Numbered from the stretch's first letter, positions 36,501 to 47,343 are shown. The stretch: DNA of 64,000 nucleotides from Simplicispira suum (GCF_003008595.1 NZ_CP027669.1:1054001-1118000); one strand, 5' to 3'. Made by a program: numbers and translations. Notes: generated by a model not told the origin, from the sequence alone.

Positions 36501-37306
36501 AACTGACCGCCAGCAACAAGCTGGTGCTCAACCAGCTCACATTTGGCGATCCGGTGGCGAACGCACCCAACAGCCTGCCGGTCAAGCTGGCGGTGGCCCT
36601 GCTGTCGGACAGCCATGGTGTGATTGACCTGGACCTGCCGATCAGCGGCTCGCTCAACGACCCGCAGTTCAAGCTGGGCCCGGTGATCTTCAAGATCATC
36701 GTCAACCTGATCGGCAAGGCCATCACCGCCCCGTTCAGCCTGCTGGCGAGTGCACTGGGCGGGGGCGACGAACTCAGCAGCGTGGCGTTTGCCCCCGGCA
36801 GCGCCGCGCTGACGCCGCAGGCCAGGCAGGGGCTGGACAAACTGGCCAAGGCCCTGGCCGAGCGCCCCGCCCTGCGCATGACAGTCACCGGCACCGCCAG
36901 CCTGGCGCGCGAACGCGAGGCACTGCAGCGCGAGCGCCTGGCGCAGCTGGTGCAGGCCGAAAAACGCCGTGCGTCGCCGCAGGACAAATCGCCCGTGCAG
37001 GCGACCGAATACCCCGCGCTGCTGAAGGCCGCTTATGGCCGCGCGGACATGCCCAAGCCGCGCAACCTCGTCGGCATGGCCAAGGATTTGCCCGTGGCCG
37101 AGATGGAAGCGTTGCTGCTGGCGCACCTGCCCGCCGCGACCGAAGGCCTGGCGCTGGAACTCGCTGCGCAGCGCGGGCAGGCCGTCAAGACCTATCTGGC
37201 GGCGCAGAAGCTGCCCGAGTCGCGCCTGTTCCTGGCGGCACCCAAATCGGCGACGCCGGACGGAAACTGGACGCCGCAAGCCCAATTGAGCCTGGCGGCA
37301 CAATAG
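33572..37306 (+). CDS. DUF748 AsmA-like envelope protein
   Basis: 1244 residues from the ATG at 33572; the frame is open further upstream into the repeat array but that part is not convincing. One N-terminal membrane helix (residues about 17-36) anchors a very long periplasmic part. It has AsmA-like repeats (LELLGRPVTVGALEFTPWTLEVTLRDLVVG-type segments), Ala/Pro-rich linkers near residues 355-400 and 800-870, and a C-terminal segment (SVAFAPGSAALTPQARQGLDKLAKAL) like OmpA-type peptide. AsmA relatives such as TamB and YhdP move lipids between the two membranes; a similar role is plausible. Confidence 0.88.
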   Translation: MPSVLPLEALRRHRWVRRAFWAVVALLALWLLSWLLVPVLAKGPLERKASELLGRPVTVGALEFTPWTLEVTLRDLVVGGLDGAAPQLEIARVYADAELQSLVRLAPVVDALAIDSPHLRLTLLADGHYDVDDILARFAATPDTPNTPETGPARLALYNLTLTGGEIDFNDRTVSQSHTVRKLTLQVPFLSTLPSQREIKVEPHLSFDVADSHFSSSAQATPFDQTGKGEATIQWDGLDLAPYLAYLPASLPVRLQGAVLDLDLKLAFEQKPEVAVKLTGTAQARKVQIADRSQQALLSWDRLSVALDDVRPLDHVVRLGSIELDAPLLSAARDAAGVLNLAQLATPAPTPKPAPTSPAASAPSAPAASQAASGAKAQAPKAPAWSISVAQIAVRQGTVHWADQSTRPAAALVAAGLSFEASAIAFPFQRPFPFHGALGLQGSTLAFEGQASDQTAQLKLSVKDLGLALAAPYLANTLEPELVGQINGDLGVQWDAAAAGKPGATGVTLDVGPLSVSQLALKQGKASLASVSQIALEGAKVNLDGRTVGIERLAISQPQTRVERGADGRWMFERWLKDAPTSASSTSAPPDTAARPWRVQIAQASVEGGKLDFADRSQPRPVALSVSALALQASKLALDGSQPEAFTVSARVGTGTGKGDAGKLSYKGTLTPQPFATQGQLDASRLPLQALDGYLADRLAIELLQGEAGFRGDLAFAQTGRGNTLSLSGDAAIDQLRANSTGAATAKTASQVGEELLAWKSLGLRGLNVKLVPDTAPRVEVKETSLADFYARLSIDETGRINLDQLVKTPGQGAIPPAADTVASATATSAQAAPAAPATPAVAQAGAPDPLAPVLQFGPMSLVNGKVLFSDYFIKPNYSADLSELTGKLSAFSSQTAGGEPVLADLELRGRAEGSASLEVSGKLNPLAKPLALDIQAKVRDLELPPLSPYAVKYAGHGIERGKLSMDVAYKVLPSGQLTASNKLVLNQLTFGDPVANAPNSLPVKLAVALLSDSHGVIDLDLPISGSLNDPQFKLGPVIFKIIVNLIGKAITAPFSLLASALGGGDELSSVAFAPGSAALTPQARQGLDKLAKALAERPALRMTVTGTASLAREREALQRERLAQLVQAEKRRASPQDKSPVQATEYPALLKAAYGRADMPKPRNLVGMAKDLPVAEMEALLLAHLPAATEGLALELAAQRGQAVKTYLAAQKLPESRLFLAAPKSATPDGNWTPQAQLSLAAQ

Positions 37307-37397
37307 CTTCTTTGCCGCGCGCAGGGCTGCTGCGCCCGGCGCGCTGATCCCCAAGCCCCGGAACCAAGTGCGGTCCGGGTGCTCACACTCTGCATCC

Positions 37398-39617
37398 ATG
37401 CGCACTCTTCTTGTTTTTCGCTGCCTGATAACTATATTTTTTATAGCTATCAGCGCTTACCCATCAAGCGCCAGAGCCCAATTTAGTCTAAATTCTGGCG
37501 CCTCCGCCAGTGCGGTGGTCACCACACCGCGCGTGCGCGCCGAACTGGTGGCGCACGCGCCCGAAGGGCTGGCACCTGGCGAGAGCGCATGGCTGGGCCT
37601 GGCCATCGCGCACCAACCGGGCTGGCACACCTACTGGAAAAACCCTGGCGACTCGGGTCTTCCCACCGAACTGAGCTGGCAGTTGCCCTCCGGCGTGGAC
37701 GTAGGCGAAATCGCCTGGCCCGTGCCAAAACGCATTCGCATCGGTCCGCTGGCGAACTACGGCTACGAGGGCGAGGTGCTGCTGGCGGTGCCGCTGCAGG
37801 TGTCGCAGGCCTTCAAGGCGCCGCTGCTTGCCGGCGCGGGCGACACGCTCACCGTGCGCCTGCACGCAAGCTGGCTGGTGTGCCGCGTGGAATGCATTCC
37901 CGAAGAGGGCAACTTTGAAATCAACGTGCCGCTGCGCAGCTCTACGGCGGTGGACGCAGCGCGCTTCGCCAGCGCCCAGGCGGCCCAGCCGCAGGCCAAC
38001 GCGGGCGACGCCAGTGTGCGCGCCGAAGGCGAGCGCCTGCACTGGCGCGTGGCCGGCCTGCCTGCGGCGCTGCAGGGCCAGGTGCTAGACCTGTTTGCTG
38101 AAACCCCCGGCGTGCTGGTGCCGGCGGCCGAGACCGGCAAGGACTGGAGCCAGGCCTGGGACGGCGCGGTGTGGACCGCCGACACCCCGCTCTCGCCCGA
38201 GCACGAGGCGGCTCCCGAGAGCGTGCCCGTGGTGTTGGCGCGTGCGGACGGTGCGCGGGTGGACGGCGCCGTCGGCTGGCGCAGTGTGGCCAGCGTGCAA
38301 ACACCCTGGAGTGCCGGCGCGGTGCGCGCCGAAGTCTCACCCGCCCTGGCGGCGGCGCTGGAAGCCAACCGCCTGGCGGCGCAGACGGCAGCCGTGGTGC
38401 CCACACCCTCGCTGGCCGGCCTGGCCGCAGCGCTGCTTGGCGGCCTGCTGGGCGGCCTGCTGCTCAACCTGATGCCCTGCGTGTTCCCGGTGCTCGCCAT
38501 CAAGCTGCTGGCGCTGGCGCAGCACGGTGGCCAGCCGCGCGCCCAGCGCCTGGCCGCGCTGGCGTACACCGCTGGCGTGATGCTGTCGTTTCTCGCCCTG
38601 GGCGGCCTGCTGCTGGCGCTGCGCGCGGCGGGCGAGCAGCTCGGCTGGGGCTTTCAGCTGCAGTCGCCCGTGGTGGTGGCGCTGCTGGCCGGCTTGTTTA
38701 CGCTGATCGGACTGAATCTAGCGGGCGTTTTTGAGTTCGGCCAGTTCGTTCCGGGGCGCCTGGCCACGCTGCAGGCCCGCCACCCGGTGACCGACGCGCT
38801 GCTCTCGGGCGTGGTGGCTGTCGCTATTGCTTCGCCCTGCACGGCACCCTTCATGGGGGCCTCGCTCGGCTTTGCCGTCGCCATGCCCACAGCGCAGGCG
38901 CTGGCCGTTTTTGGTGCGCTGGGGCTGGGCATGGCCCTGCCGTACCTGTTGGCGGGGTTCATTCCGGCGCTGGCGCACGCCCTGCCGCGCCCCGGACCGT
39001 GGATGGAGACTTTCCGCCACGCCATGGCCTTCCCGATGTTTGCCACCGTGGTCTGGCTGGTTTGGGTGCTGGGCCAGCAAAGCGGCATCGACGGTGCGGG
39101 CGCCTTGCTGGCGCTGCTGGTGGCAGGCAGCAGCCTGGTCTGGGCCCTGAGCCTGCGTGGCCGCACGCGCATCGTGCTGGTCTCCACGCTGCTGGTCCTG
39201 GGCGCCTGGCTCGGCATCGCCCTGGGGCCGCATGTGGTCAAACCCCAGGAAAGCGTCGTGCAGGCGGCACCGGGGGCCACCGCGTGGCAGCCCTGGTCTT
39301 CCCAGCGCGTGGCCGAACTGACGCAGAGCGGCCAGCCCGTGTTTGTCGACTTCACCGCCGCCTGGTGCGTCACCTGCCAATACAACAAGCGCACCACCCT
39401 GGCCGACGCCGAGGTACTGGCCGACTTTGCCCGGCGCAAGGTGGTACTGATGCGTGCCGACTGGACGCGGCGCGACCCCGCCATTACCGCCGCCCTCACC
39501 GCCTTGGGCCGCAGCGGTGTGCCGGTCTATGTGCTGTACGCCAAAGACAAGCCGCCCGTAGTGCTGAGCGAAATCCTGAGCAAGAACGAAGTGCAGGCGG
39601 CGCTGGCGGGGCTGTGA
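37398..39617 (+). CDS. dsbD: Thiol:disulfide interchange protein, DsbD family
   Basis: 739 residues from the ATG at 37398. Signal peptide, then an N-terminal periplasmic beta domain (about 35-330, LHASWLVCRVECIPEEG with a Cys pair), eight hydrophobic segments (about 345-590) with paired Cys in MPCVFPVLAIKLLA and ASPCTAPFMGAS, and a C-terminal thioredoxin domain with WCVTCQ near 655. It passes electrons from the cytoplasm to periplasmic thiols. Codons 12-32, most of the signal peptide, are encoded by a dispersed repeat (37431-37494). Confidence 0.92.
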   Translation: MRTLLVFRCLITIFFIAISAYPSSARAQFSLNSGASASAVVTTPRVRAELVAHAPEGLAPGESAWLGLAIAHQPGWHTYWKNPGDSGLPTELSWQLPSGVDVGEIAWPVPKRIRIGPLANYGYEGEVLLAVPLQVSQAFKAPLLAGAGDTLTVRLHASWLVCRVECIPEEGNFEINVPLRSSTAVDAARFASAQAAQPQANAGDASVRAEGERLHWRVAGLPAALQGQVLDLFAETPGVLVPAAETGKDWSQAWDGAVWTADTPLSPEHEAAPESVPVVLARADGARVDGAVGWRSVASVQTPWSAGAVRAEVSPALAAALEANRLAAQTAAVVPTPSLAGLAAALLGGLLGGLLLNLMPCVFPVLAIKLLALAQHGGQPRAQRLAALAYTAGVMLSFLALGGLLLALRAAGEQLGWGFQLQSPVVVALLAGLFTLIGLNLAGVFEFGQFVPGRLATLQARHPVTDALLSGVVAVAIASPCTAPFMGASLGFAVAMPTAQALAVFGALGLGMALPYLLAGFIPALAHALPRPGPWMETFRHAMAFPMFATVVWLVWVLGQQSGIDGAGALLALLVAGSSLVWALSLRGRTRIVLVSTLLVLGAWLGIALGPHVVKPQESVVQAAPGATAWQPWSSQRVAELTQSGQPVFVDFTAAWCVTCQYNKRTTLADAEVLADFARRKVVLMRADWTRRDPAITAALTALGRSGVPVYVLYAKDKPPVVLSEILSKNEVQAALAGL
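37431..37494 (+). repeat. Dispersed ATAGCTG/GCGCTT repeat, copy forming the dsbD signal peptide
   Basis: TTTTTTATAGCTATCAGCGCTT, a short spacer, then AAGCGCCAGAGCCCAATTT. Same layout as the copies at 42201 and 57571. It codes for the hydrophobic core and cleavage region (ITIFFIAISAYPSSARAQF). Confidence 0.75.
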
Positions 39618-39748
39618 CAATGGCGGTTCCCAGACCGTCTGCGGGCAGGGGCTGAACAAGATCAATGGAGACAAGGATTTCTTGCGCCGCAGGGAACAGC
39701 GCCAGCAGACGGTGGTAGTGTGGCGCAACGCAGCAGAGATCAAAGCCC

Positions 39749-40258
39749 ATGAAATCAAGTTTCCAATCACGGCGCAGCGCATGCCTGACCCTGGCGGCAG
39801 GGGTCTTGGCTTTGGGGTTAAATCCGTCTTCAGCGCTGGCCAGATCCACGTCAATAGCTATTACTTCAATAGCGCCATTTGATGCAAACAGCTGGGCGCG
39901 CTTGGTCGAAAAAGGCCCCCGCCCTGCGGCCTACATCTTCACTGCGACCACCTGCTCCGCCTGCCCCGACGTTTTCGAGAAGCTGCGCAGTTTTGTCATG
40001 GATGCGCACCGCCCGGTCGAACTGGCGGCCGTGGTGGTGGATGTGGAAGGCGTGCGCGCCGTCGAGCTTGGCGCAAGTCGTTACCTGGGACTGACCCGGC
40101 TGTATGCCTTTCACGGCGACGAGACCGCCCTGCGGCGCAGCGTGGACCCCCAGTGGACAGGCGCCTTGCCTTACATCGTCCTGCTCGGCCGAGATGGCTC
40201 GGTGCAGCGCAGCCTGGGGGCACCTGATCCCGCCATGCTGAAAAAGTGGCTGCCTTGA
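39749..40258 (+). CDS. Exported thioredoxin-fold protein with CXXC motif
   Basis: 169 residues. N-terminal signal sequence (SRRSACLTLAAGVLALGL) followed by a thioredoxin-like fold with AYIFTATTCSACPDVFEKL, so the active site is CSAC, and a cis-Pro region ALPYIVLLGRDG. It probably works in the periplasm with the DsbD-type protein encoded 131 bases upstream. A piece after the signal peptide (STSIAITSIAPFD, 39850-39885) resembles a fragment of the dispersed ATAGC repeat. Confidence 0.8.
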   Translation: MKSSFQSRRSACLTLAAGVLALGLNPSSALARSTSIAITSIAPFDANSWARLVEKGPRPAAYIFTATTCSACPDVFEKLRSFVMDAHRPVELAAVVVDVEGVRAVELGASRYLGLTRLYAFHGDETALRRSVDPQWTGALPYIVLLGRDGSVQRSLGAPDPAMLKKWLP

Positions 40259-40381
40259 CGATGTGACCAGGGCGGTGTGAACCGGGGCCGATGCCCTGGG
40301 CACGCAGTGGCTGTCAGTGGCGATGTCTCGGCCACGCCAGCCGGCATTGGGCAGCGACCACCAGCCTGCGACAATCGCAGG

Positions 40382-41494
40382 ATGAGCTTTGCACCCCTCT
40401 CCAACGACACCTTTCTTCGCGCCTGCCGCCGCCAGGCCACCGACTACACGCCCTTGTGGCTGATGCGCCAGGCGGGGCGCTACCTGCCCGAGTACAAGGC
40501 GACACGCGCCAAGGCGGGCAGCTTCATGGGCCTGGCCACCAACGTGGACTACGCCACCGAAGTGACGCTGCAACCGCTGGAGCGTTTCCCGCTGGACGCG
40601 GCCATTCTGTTTTCCGACATCCTCACCGTACCCGATGCCATGGGCCTGGGCTTGACCTTTGCCGAGGGCGAAGGCCCGCGCTTTGCCAAAACGGTGCGCG
40701 AGGAGGCCGACGTGGCCGCCCTTGCCGTGCCCGACATGGACAAGCTGCGCTACGTGTTCGACGCGGTCACCAGCATCCGCAAGGCCTTGAATGGCCGCGT
40801 GCCGCTGATCGGTTTTTCCGGCAGCCCCTGGACGCTGGCCTGCTACATGGTCGAAGGCAAGGGCTCGGACGACTACCGCCTGGTCAAGAGCCTGATGTAC
40901 AGCCGCCCGGATTTGATGCACCGCGTCCTCGCGGTGAACGCGGACGCTGTGGCGCAGTACCTGAACGCACAGATAGACGCCGGCGCGCAGGCGGTGATGG
41001 TGTTCGACAGCTGGGGCGGCGTGCTGGCCGACGGCGCGTTCCAGGAGTTCAGCCTGGAATACACCCGCCGCGTGCTGTCGCAGCTCAAGCGCCATGGCCC
41101 GGACGGGCAGGACGTACCGCGCATCGTCTTCACCAAGGGCGGCGCCCTGTGGCTGGAAGACATGGCGCCGCTGGACTGCGAGGTGCTGGGCCTGGACTGG
41201 ACGGCCAATCTGGCCAAGGCACGCGCGCTGGTGGGCGGTGTGGCGGGCGGGCCGGGCAAGGCGCTGCAGGGCAACATTGACCCCAACGTGCTGTTTGCGC
41301 CCCCGGCGCAGATTGAAATCCAGGTGCGCAAGGTGCTTGAAAGCTTTGGCGCACCGCACACCGACCGCAGCACGACCGGCCCGACCCATATCTTCAACCT
41401 GGGCCACGGCATCAGCCAGTTCACGCCGCCCGAGCATGTCACCGCGCTGGTCGAAGCGGTGCACCAGCAGTCACGGGCCCTGCGCAGGGCTTGA
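40382..41494 (+). CDS. hemE: Uroporphyrinogen decarboxylase
   Basis: 370 residues from the ATG at 40382. Characteristic motifs: [45 protein letters not shown], and near the end [16 protein letters not shown]. It decarboxylates uroporphyrinogen III to coproporphyrinogen III in heme synthesis. The longer frame from 40277 lacks family similarity. Confidence 0.97.
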   Translation: MSFAPLSNDTFLRACRRQATDYTPLWLMRQAGRYLPEYKATRAKAGSFMGLATNVDYATEVTLQPLERFPLDAAILFSDILTVPDAMGLGLTFAEGEGPRFAKTVREEADVAALAVPDMDKLRYVFDAVTSIRKALNGRVPLIGFSGSPWTLACYMVEGKGSDDYRLVKSLMYSRPDLMHRVLAVNADAVAQYLNAQIDAGAQAVMVFDSWGGVLADGAFQEFSLEYTRRVLSQLKRHGPDGQDVPRIVFTKGGALWLEDMAPLDCEVLGLDWTANLAKARALVGGVAGGPGKALQGNIDPNVLFAPPAQIEIQVRKVLESFGAPHTDRSTTGPTHIFNLGHGISQFTPPEHVTALVEAVHQQSRALRRA

Positions 41495-41693
41495 CACGGA
41501 GCATTTTTTTTGCCACTTGTGCACACTGCGGCTGCAAGTGTGCTAGCACCGTGCCAGCGGCTTGCGGCGTCGGACTGCTCCTACCCCTGGACGGCTAAGT
41601 GCTTGATTCATATAGAAGGGCTGGCACTGCTGAAAAGCTGTGCAGCCCAAGCAAAGGCTCAGCGGACGGGGCTTTGGAGGCGGCTCTGGCGAC

Positions 41694-41714
41694 CTGTCCA
41701 CAAAGTTATCCACA
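41694..41714 (+). promoter_or_regulatory. DnaA-box-like sites upstream of priA
   Basis: A perfect TTATCCACA (41706-41714) follows a weaker CTGTCCACA (41694-41702). Both are in the 261-base gap between hemE and priA, 42 bases or more before the priA start. They may bind DnaA and link priA expression to replication, but single boxes also occur by chance. Confidence 0.35.
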
Positions 41715-41755
41715 GAAAATCTGGACTCTTTAAAAACCCTTGAAAGATCAGCCAC

Positions 41756-43903
41756 TTGCATCCCAAAGCGGAAAAAGAGGATGAAGCAGAACGCGCAAGC
41801 GACGATGCGCCCTGCACCGTGCAGGTCGCGGTACATACGCCAGCGCACAGCGCCATCGGCGAACTGCTGAGCTACCGTTCGGCCACGCTGCTGGCGCCCG
41901 GAACACTGGTGCGCGTGCCGCTGGGCCAGCGCGAGGTGCTGGGTGTGGTCTGGGACAGGGCGGACGACACCGCCGCGCAAGCGCCAGTACAACTGCGCGC
42001 CGTTGCCGGCGTGCTGGGCGGCGTGGCACCGCTGGGTGCCGACTGGCGTGCGCTGGTGGCCTTTGCCGCGCGCTACTACCAGCGCAGCCTGGGCGAAATA
42101 GCGCTGGCCGCTCTGCCAGCCCAGTTGCGCACGCTGGGGCCGGAGCAGATGGCGCGCCGCCTGCGCCGGCCTGCCACCCAGGCCGAGCAAGCAAATGCTA
42201 TTGAATTGATAGCTCTTAGCGCAGAACAGGAAAGCGCCAGAGCCCAAATTTCTTCAAAAATCGGCCCCTTCCTGATGTTTGGCAGCACCGGCAGCGGCAA
42301 GACCGAGGTGTACCTGCGCTGCGTGCAGGAGCTGCTGCAGGCCGACCCGGCGGCCCAGGCGCTGGTCATGGTGCCCGAGATCAACCTGACGCCGCAGCTC
42401 GAAGAGCGCTTTGTCAGCCGTTTTGGCGCGGCGCAAGTGGTCTCGCTGCACAGCGGCATGACGAATCCGCAGCGGCTCAAGAGTTGGCTGGCGGCGCACA
42501 GCGGGCAGGCGCGCATCGTGCTGGGCACGCGCATGGCGGTGTTTGCGTCGATGCCCGGCCTGGCGCTGATCGTCGTCGACGAGGAGCACGACGCCAGCTA
42601 CAAGCAGCAGGAGGGCGCGCGCTATTCGGCACGCGATCTCGCCATCTGGCGCGGCCACGCCTGCGGCGCCAAGGTCGTGCTGGGTTCGGCCACGCCCTCG
42701 CTTGAGAGCTGGCACGCCAGCCGCCCACCCAGCCCGCAAGACCCCGAAGGCGGGCGCTACCTGCGCCTGGCCATGCCGAGCCGCATTGGCGCTGCCGCAT
42801 TGCCGCGCGTGCGCCGCGTCGACATGGGCCAGCAACCGCACCGCACCGTGTTCTCGGCCCCGCTGCTGGCCGCCATCACCGAACGCGTGCAGCGCGGCGA
42901 GCAATGCATGGTGCTGCTCAACCGGCGCGGCTATGCGCCGGTGCTCACCTGCAGCGACTGCGACTGGAAGAGCGACTGCCCGCACTGCAGCGCGCACCAG
43001 GTGTTCCACAAGATCGACCGCAGCCTGCGCTGCCACCACTGCGGCTTTGCCCAGCGCGTGCCGCGCGCCTGCCCGGCCTGCGGCAACCCCGACATCGTCC
43101 CCATCGGGCGTGGCACCGAGCAGCTTGAAGAGCAATTGGCCGCCCTGCTCGCCGGCGTGCAGCGCGCCGATGGCAGCCCGGTGCGCATTGCCCGCATCGA
43201 CGCCGACAGCACGCGCGCTGCCGGCGCGCTGCAAAGCCAGTTGGCGCAGGTGCATGCGGGCGAGGTGGATGTGCTGGTGGGAACGCAGATGATCGCCAAG
43301 GGCCATGACTTTCGCCGCGTCAGCCTGGTGGCTGCCGTGCAGCCCGACGGTGCGCTTTTTTCCAGCGACTTCCGTGCGCCCGAGCGCCTGTTTGCCTTGC
43401 TGATGCAGGCCGCAGGCCGCGCCGGACGCGACGCCGCCTGGATGGCCGAGCGCGGCGCGCCCTGCGAGATGTGGGTGCAGACCTACCATCCCACGCATCC
43501 GGTGTACGAGGCCCTGCGCCGCCATGACTACCCGGCCTTTGCCGCGCAGCAGCTCACCGAGCGCCAGCAGGCCAGCATGCCGCCGTTTGCTTTCCAGGCC
43601 CTGGTGCGCGCCGACGCGCGCACGCAGCCAGTGGCCCAGGGTTTTCTGACTGCGGCGGCGGAGGCAGCGCGCGCTGCGGCGCTGCCGGGCCTGGAGCATG
43701 TCAGCCTCTATCCGCCGGTGCCGCTGGTGGTGCAGCGCGTCGCCGGCGTCGAGCGTGCGCAGATGCTGATCGAAAGCAGCAGCCGTCCGGCGCTGCAGCA
43801 CTTTTTGGCGGCCTGGCAGGGCGTGCTGCGCAGCACCCGCGCCGATCCTGTCCACAAAGGCCTGGTGCGCTGGCTGGTGGATGTGGACCCGCTGGCGATC
43901 TGA
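41756..43903 (+). CDS. priA: Primosomal replication-restart helicase PriA
   Basis: 715 residues if the TTG at 41756 is the start; there is no in-frame ATG near, and a GTG at 41819 is the alternative. Helicase motifs: GSTGSGKTEVYL (Walker A), VDEEHDASYK (Walker B, DEEH), and GRAGRD near the C-terminus. The zinc-binding insert has the Cys series CSDCDWKSDCPHC, CHHC and CPACGNPD. It reloads the replisome at stalled forks. Residues about 149-168, just before Walker A, come from a dispersed repeat (42201-42261). Confidence 0.95.
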   Translation: MHPKAEKEDEAERASDDAPCTVQVAVHTPAHSAIGELLSYRSATLLAPGTLVRVPLGQREVLGVVWDRADDTAAQAPVQLRAVAGVLGGVAPLGADWRALVAFAARYYQRSLGEIALAALPAQLRTLGPEQMARRLRRPATQAEQANAIELIALSAEQESARAQISSKIGPFLMFGSTGSGKTEVYLRCVQELLQADPAAQALVMVPEINLTPQLEERFVSRFGAAQVVSLHSGMTNPQRLKSWLAAHSGQARIVLGTRMAVFASMPGLALIVVDEEHDASYKQQEGARYSARDLAIWRGHACGAKVVLGSATPSLESWHASRPPSPQDPEGGRYLRLAMPSRIGAAALPRVRRVDMGQQPHRTVFSAPLLAAITERVQRGEQCMVLLNRRGYAPVLTCSDCDWKSDCPHCSAHQVFHKIDRSLRCHHCGFAQRVPRACPACGNPDIVPIGRGTEQLEEQLAALLAGVQRADGSPVRIARIDADSTRAAGALQSQLAQVHAGEVDVLVGTQMIAKGHDFRRVSLVAAVQPDGALFSSDFRAPERLFALLMQAAGRAGRDAAWMAERGAPCEMWVQTYHPTHPVYEALRRHDYPAFAAQQLTERQQASMPPFAFQALVRADARTQPVAQGFLTAAAEAARAAALPGLEHVSLYPPVPLVVQRVAGVERAQMLIESSSRPALQHFLAAWQGVLRSTRADPVHKGLVRWLVDVDPLAI
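42201..42261 (+). repeat. Dispersed ATAGCTG/GCGCTT repeat, copy inside priA
   Basis: TTGATAGCTCTTAGCGC, spacer, AAAGCGCCAGAGCCCAAATTT. In frame in priA, coding for IELIALSAEQESARAQISS, a segment that is a variable linker before the helicase core in other PriA proteins. Confidence 0.75.
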
Positions 43904-45833
<1,930 letters not shown>

Positions 45834-45837
<4 letters not shown>

Positions 45838-46124
45838 GCGAGAACCCCTTGCCCGAGGAAGACCGCGCCTGGCTTGGCCAGGTGCGCCAGCAGTGGCAGC
45901 GACAGCTGCGCAGCCGCCGCGAGGGCGAACCCAGCCTGCTCGGCCAGCTCGCCAGCGTCGGCGTGCTGGGCTGGGTGGTGGTTGTGCCCACGCTGCTGGG
46001 CATTGCGCTGGGGCGCTGGCTGGATGCGCAATTGCGCACCGGCATCACCTTCACGGGGGCGCTGCTGCTGCTGGGCCTTTTGCTCGGCGGCTGGGCGGCC
46101 TGGCGCTGGATACACCGACCATGA
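45834..46124 (+). CDS. atpQ: N-ATPase accessory membrane subunit AtpQ
   Basis: 96 residues, two hydrophobic helices (LASVGVLGWVVVVPTLLGIALG, then ITFTGALLLLGLLLGGWAAW) after a charged N-terminus. It is the AtpI-like subunit named AtpQ in N-ATPase operons and may help assemble the c-ring. Overlaps its neighbours by four bases. Confidence 0.85.
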
Positions 46125-46393
46125 CGGCGCTGTTTTTCTTCCCCGGCCTGCTGCTGGGCGCCTGGCACTTTGGCAGCTTGCACTGGCTCACGGAGCGCCT
46201 TGCCCGCAGCGGACAGACCCCCTGGGGCGGCATGCTGGCGCTGCAATTGCTGCGCTTTGCGCTGCTGGCTGGCGCCTGTTATGGCGCCTCGCGCGCCGGG
46301 GCGTTGGCGCTCATTGCGCTGGGGCTGGGGGTGCTGGCAGCGCGCCCACTGGTGCTGCATTTCACCAACCGCCGCCGGCCCCCTCTGCCATGA
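46121..46393 (+). CDS. atpR: N-ATPase accessory membrane subunit AtpR
   Basis: 90 residues with three hydrophobic segments (FFFPGLLLGAWHFG, LLRFALLAGACYGAS, LALIALGLGVLAARPLVLHF). AtpR is found only in N-ATPase operons and has been proposed to contact the c-ring. Start and stop overlap atpQ and atpB by ATGA. Confidence 0.85.
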   Translation: MTALFFFPGLLLGAWHFGSLHWLTERLARSGQTPWGGMLALQLLRFALLAGACYGASRAGALALIALGLGVLAARPLVLHFTNRRRPPLP

Positions 46394-47067
46394 CCACCAA
46401 CCCGTTCCTCCACGAAGTGCTGCTGCAGCTTGGCCCACTGGCGATCACCACGCCCGTCGTCACCACCTGGGCCTTGATGCTGGTGCTGGTGCTGGGCGCG
46501 GCCTGGCTGCGCAACCGCCTATCGGTGCGCGCGCCAGGCCGGGTGCAATCGATGGCCGAGGCGGCGTTCGAGTTGGTGCAGACCGAGATGCGCTCGACCA
46601 TGAATACCGATCCTGCGCCCTTTTTGCCGCTCATCGCCACGCTGTTCGTCTTTATCCTCACGGCCAACCTCAGCGGGCTCATTCCCGGCGTCGTGCCGCC
46701 CACCGCAGCCCTGGAAACCGATCTGGCGCTGGCGCTGTCCGTGTTTGCTGCCGTGCTGGGCTGGGGCATCGGCAGACGCGGCTTGTGGGGCTACCTGCGC
46801 AGCTACGCACAACCGAGCCTGTTGCTGCTGCCGCTGAACCTGATCGAGGCGCTGACCCGCATCGTCTCGATGTCGGTGCGCCTGTTTGGCAACATGATGA
46901 GCGGTGTCGTCATCTCCGCCGTGGTTCTGGGGCTTGCGGGGCTGCTGGTGCCGGTGCCGTTCATGGCACTGGAACTGCTCTCCGGGCTGATCCAGGCCTA
47001 TATCTTTACCGTGCTCGCAATGGTCTTCATTGCTGCGGCCGCGAGCGAACCTTCTCAACCGGAGTGA
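46390..47067 (+). CDS. atpB: N-ATPase membrane subunit a
   Basis: 225 residues, five or six hydrophobic helices. The essential Arg is in MSVRLFGNMMSG near residue 163, followed by the proton- or sodium-path region ELLSGLIQAYIFTVLAMVF. It is the stator channel facing the c-ring. Confidence 0.93.
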   Translation: MTTNPFLHEVLLQLGPLAITTPVVTTWALMLVLVLGAAWLRNRLSVRAPGRVQSMAEAAFELVQTEMRSTMNTDPAPFLPLIATLFVFILTANLSGLIPGVVPPTAALETDLALALSVFAAVLGWGIGRRGLWGYLRSYAQPSLLLLPLNLIEALTRIVSMSVRLFGNMMSGVVISAVVLGLAGLLVPVPFMALELLSGLIQAYIFTVLAMVFIAAAASEPSQPE

Positions 47068-47072
47068 CCCCC

Positions 47073-47324
47073 ATGGACAACCAATGGATTGAACTTGTCA
47101 GCATCGTCTGCGCGGCCTTTGCCGTGTCCTTTGGCGCCCTCGGCCCGGCGCTTGCCGAGGGCCGGGCGGTCGCCGCAGCCATGGATGCGCTGGCCCGCCA
47201 GCCCGAGGCCGCCAGCACGATCTCGCGCACGCTGTTCGTCGGCCTGGCCATGATCGAGACCACCGCCATCTACTGCCTGGTCATCGCCCTGTTGCTGCTG
47301 TTTGCGAACCCGTTCCTGCGTTAA
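47073..47324 (+). CDS. atpE: N-ATPase rotor subunit c
   Basis: 83 residues, hairpin of two helices with the polar loop RQP at 42-44. Glu62 is the ion-binding carboxylate. Relative to the sodium-binding Ilyobacter tartaricus c subunit, the helix-1 Gln32 position is Glu29 here, Ser66 is Thr63 and Tyr70 is Tyr67. Two acids per subunit is a feature described for N-ATPases. Whether the ion is sodium or proton cannot be told from this sequence. AGTGACCCCC precedes the ATG. Confidence 0.95.
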   Translation: MDNQWIELVSIVCAAFAVSFGALGPALAEGRAVAAAMDALARQPEAASTISRTLFVGLAMIETTAIYCLVIALLLLFANPFLR

Positions 47325-47343
47325 GCGGGTTCACAACGCCACG

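Noticed and set aside
39635..39712. CCGTCTGC..GCAGACGG inverted repeat between dsbD and the thioredoxin-fold gene
   Set aside because: Arms are only 8 bp and about 60 bases apart; expected by chance in this base composition.
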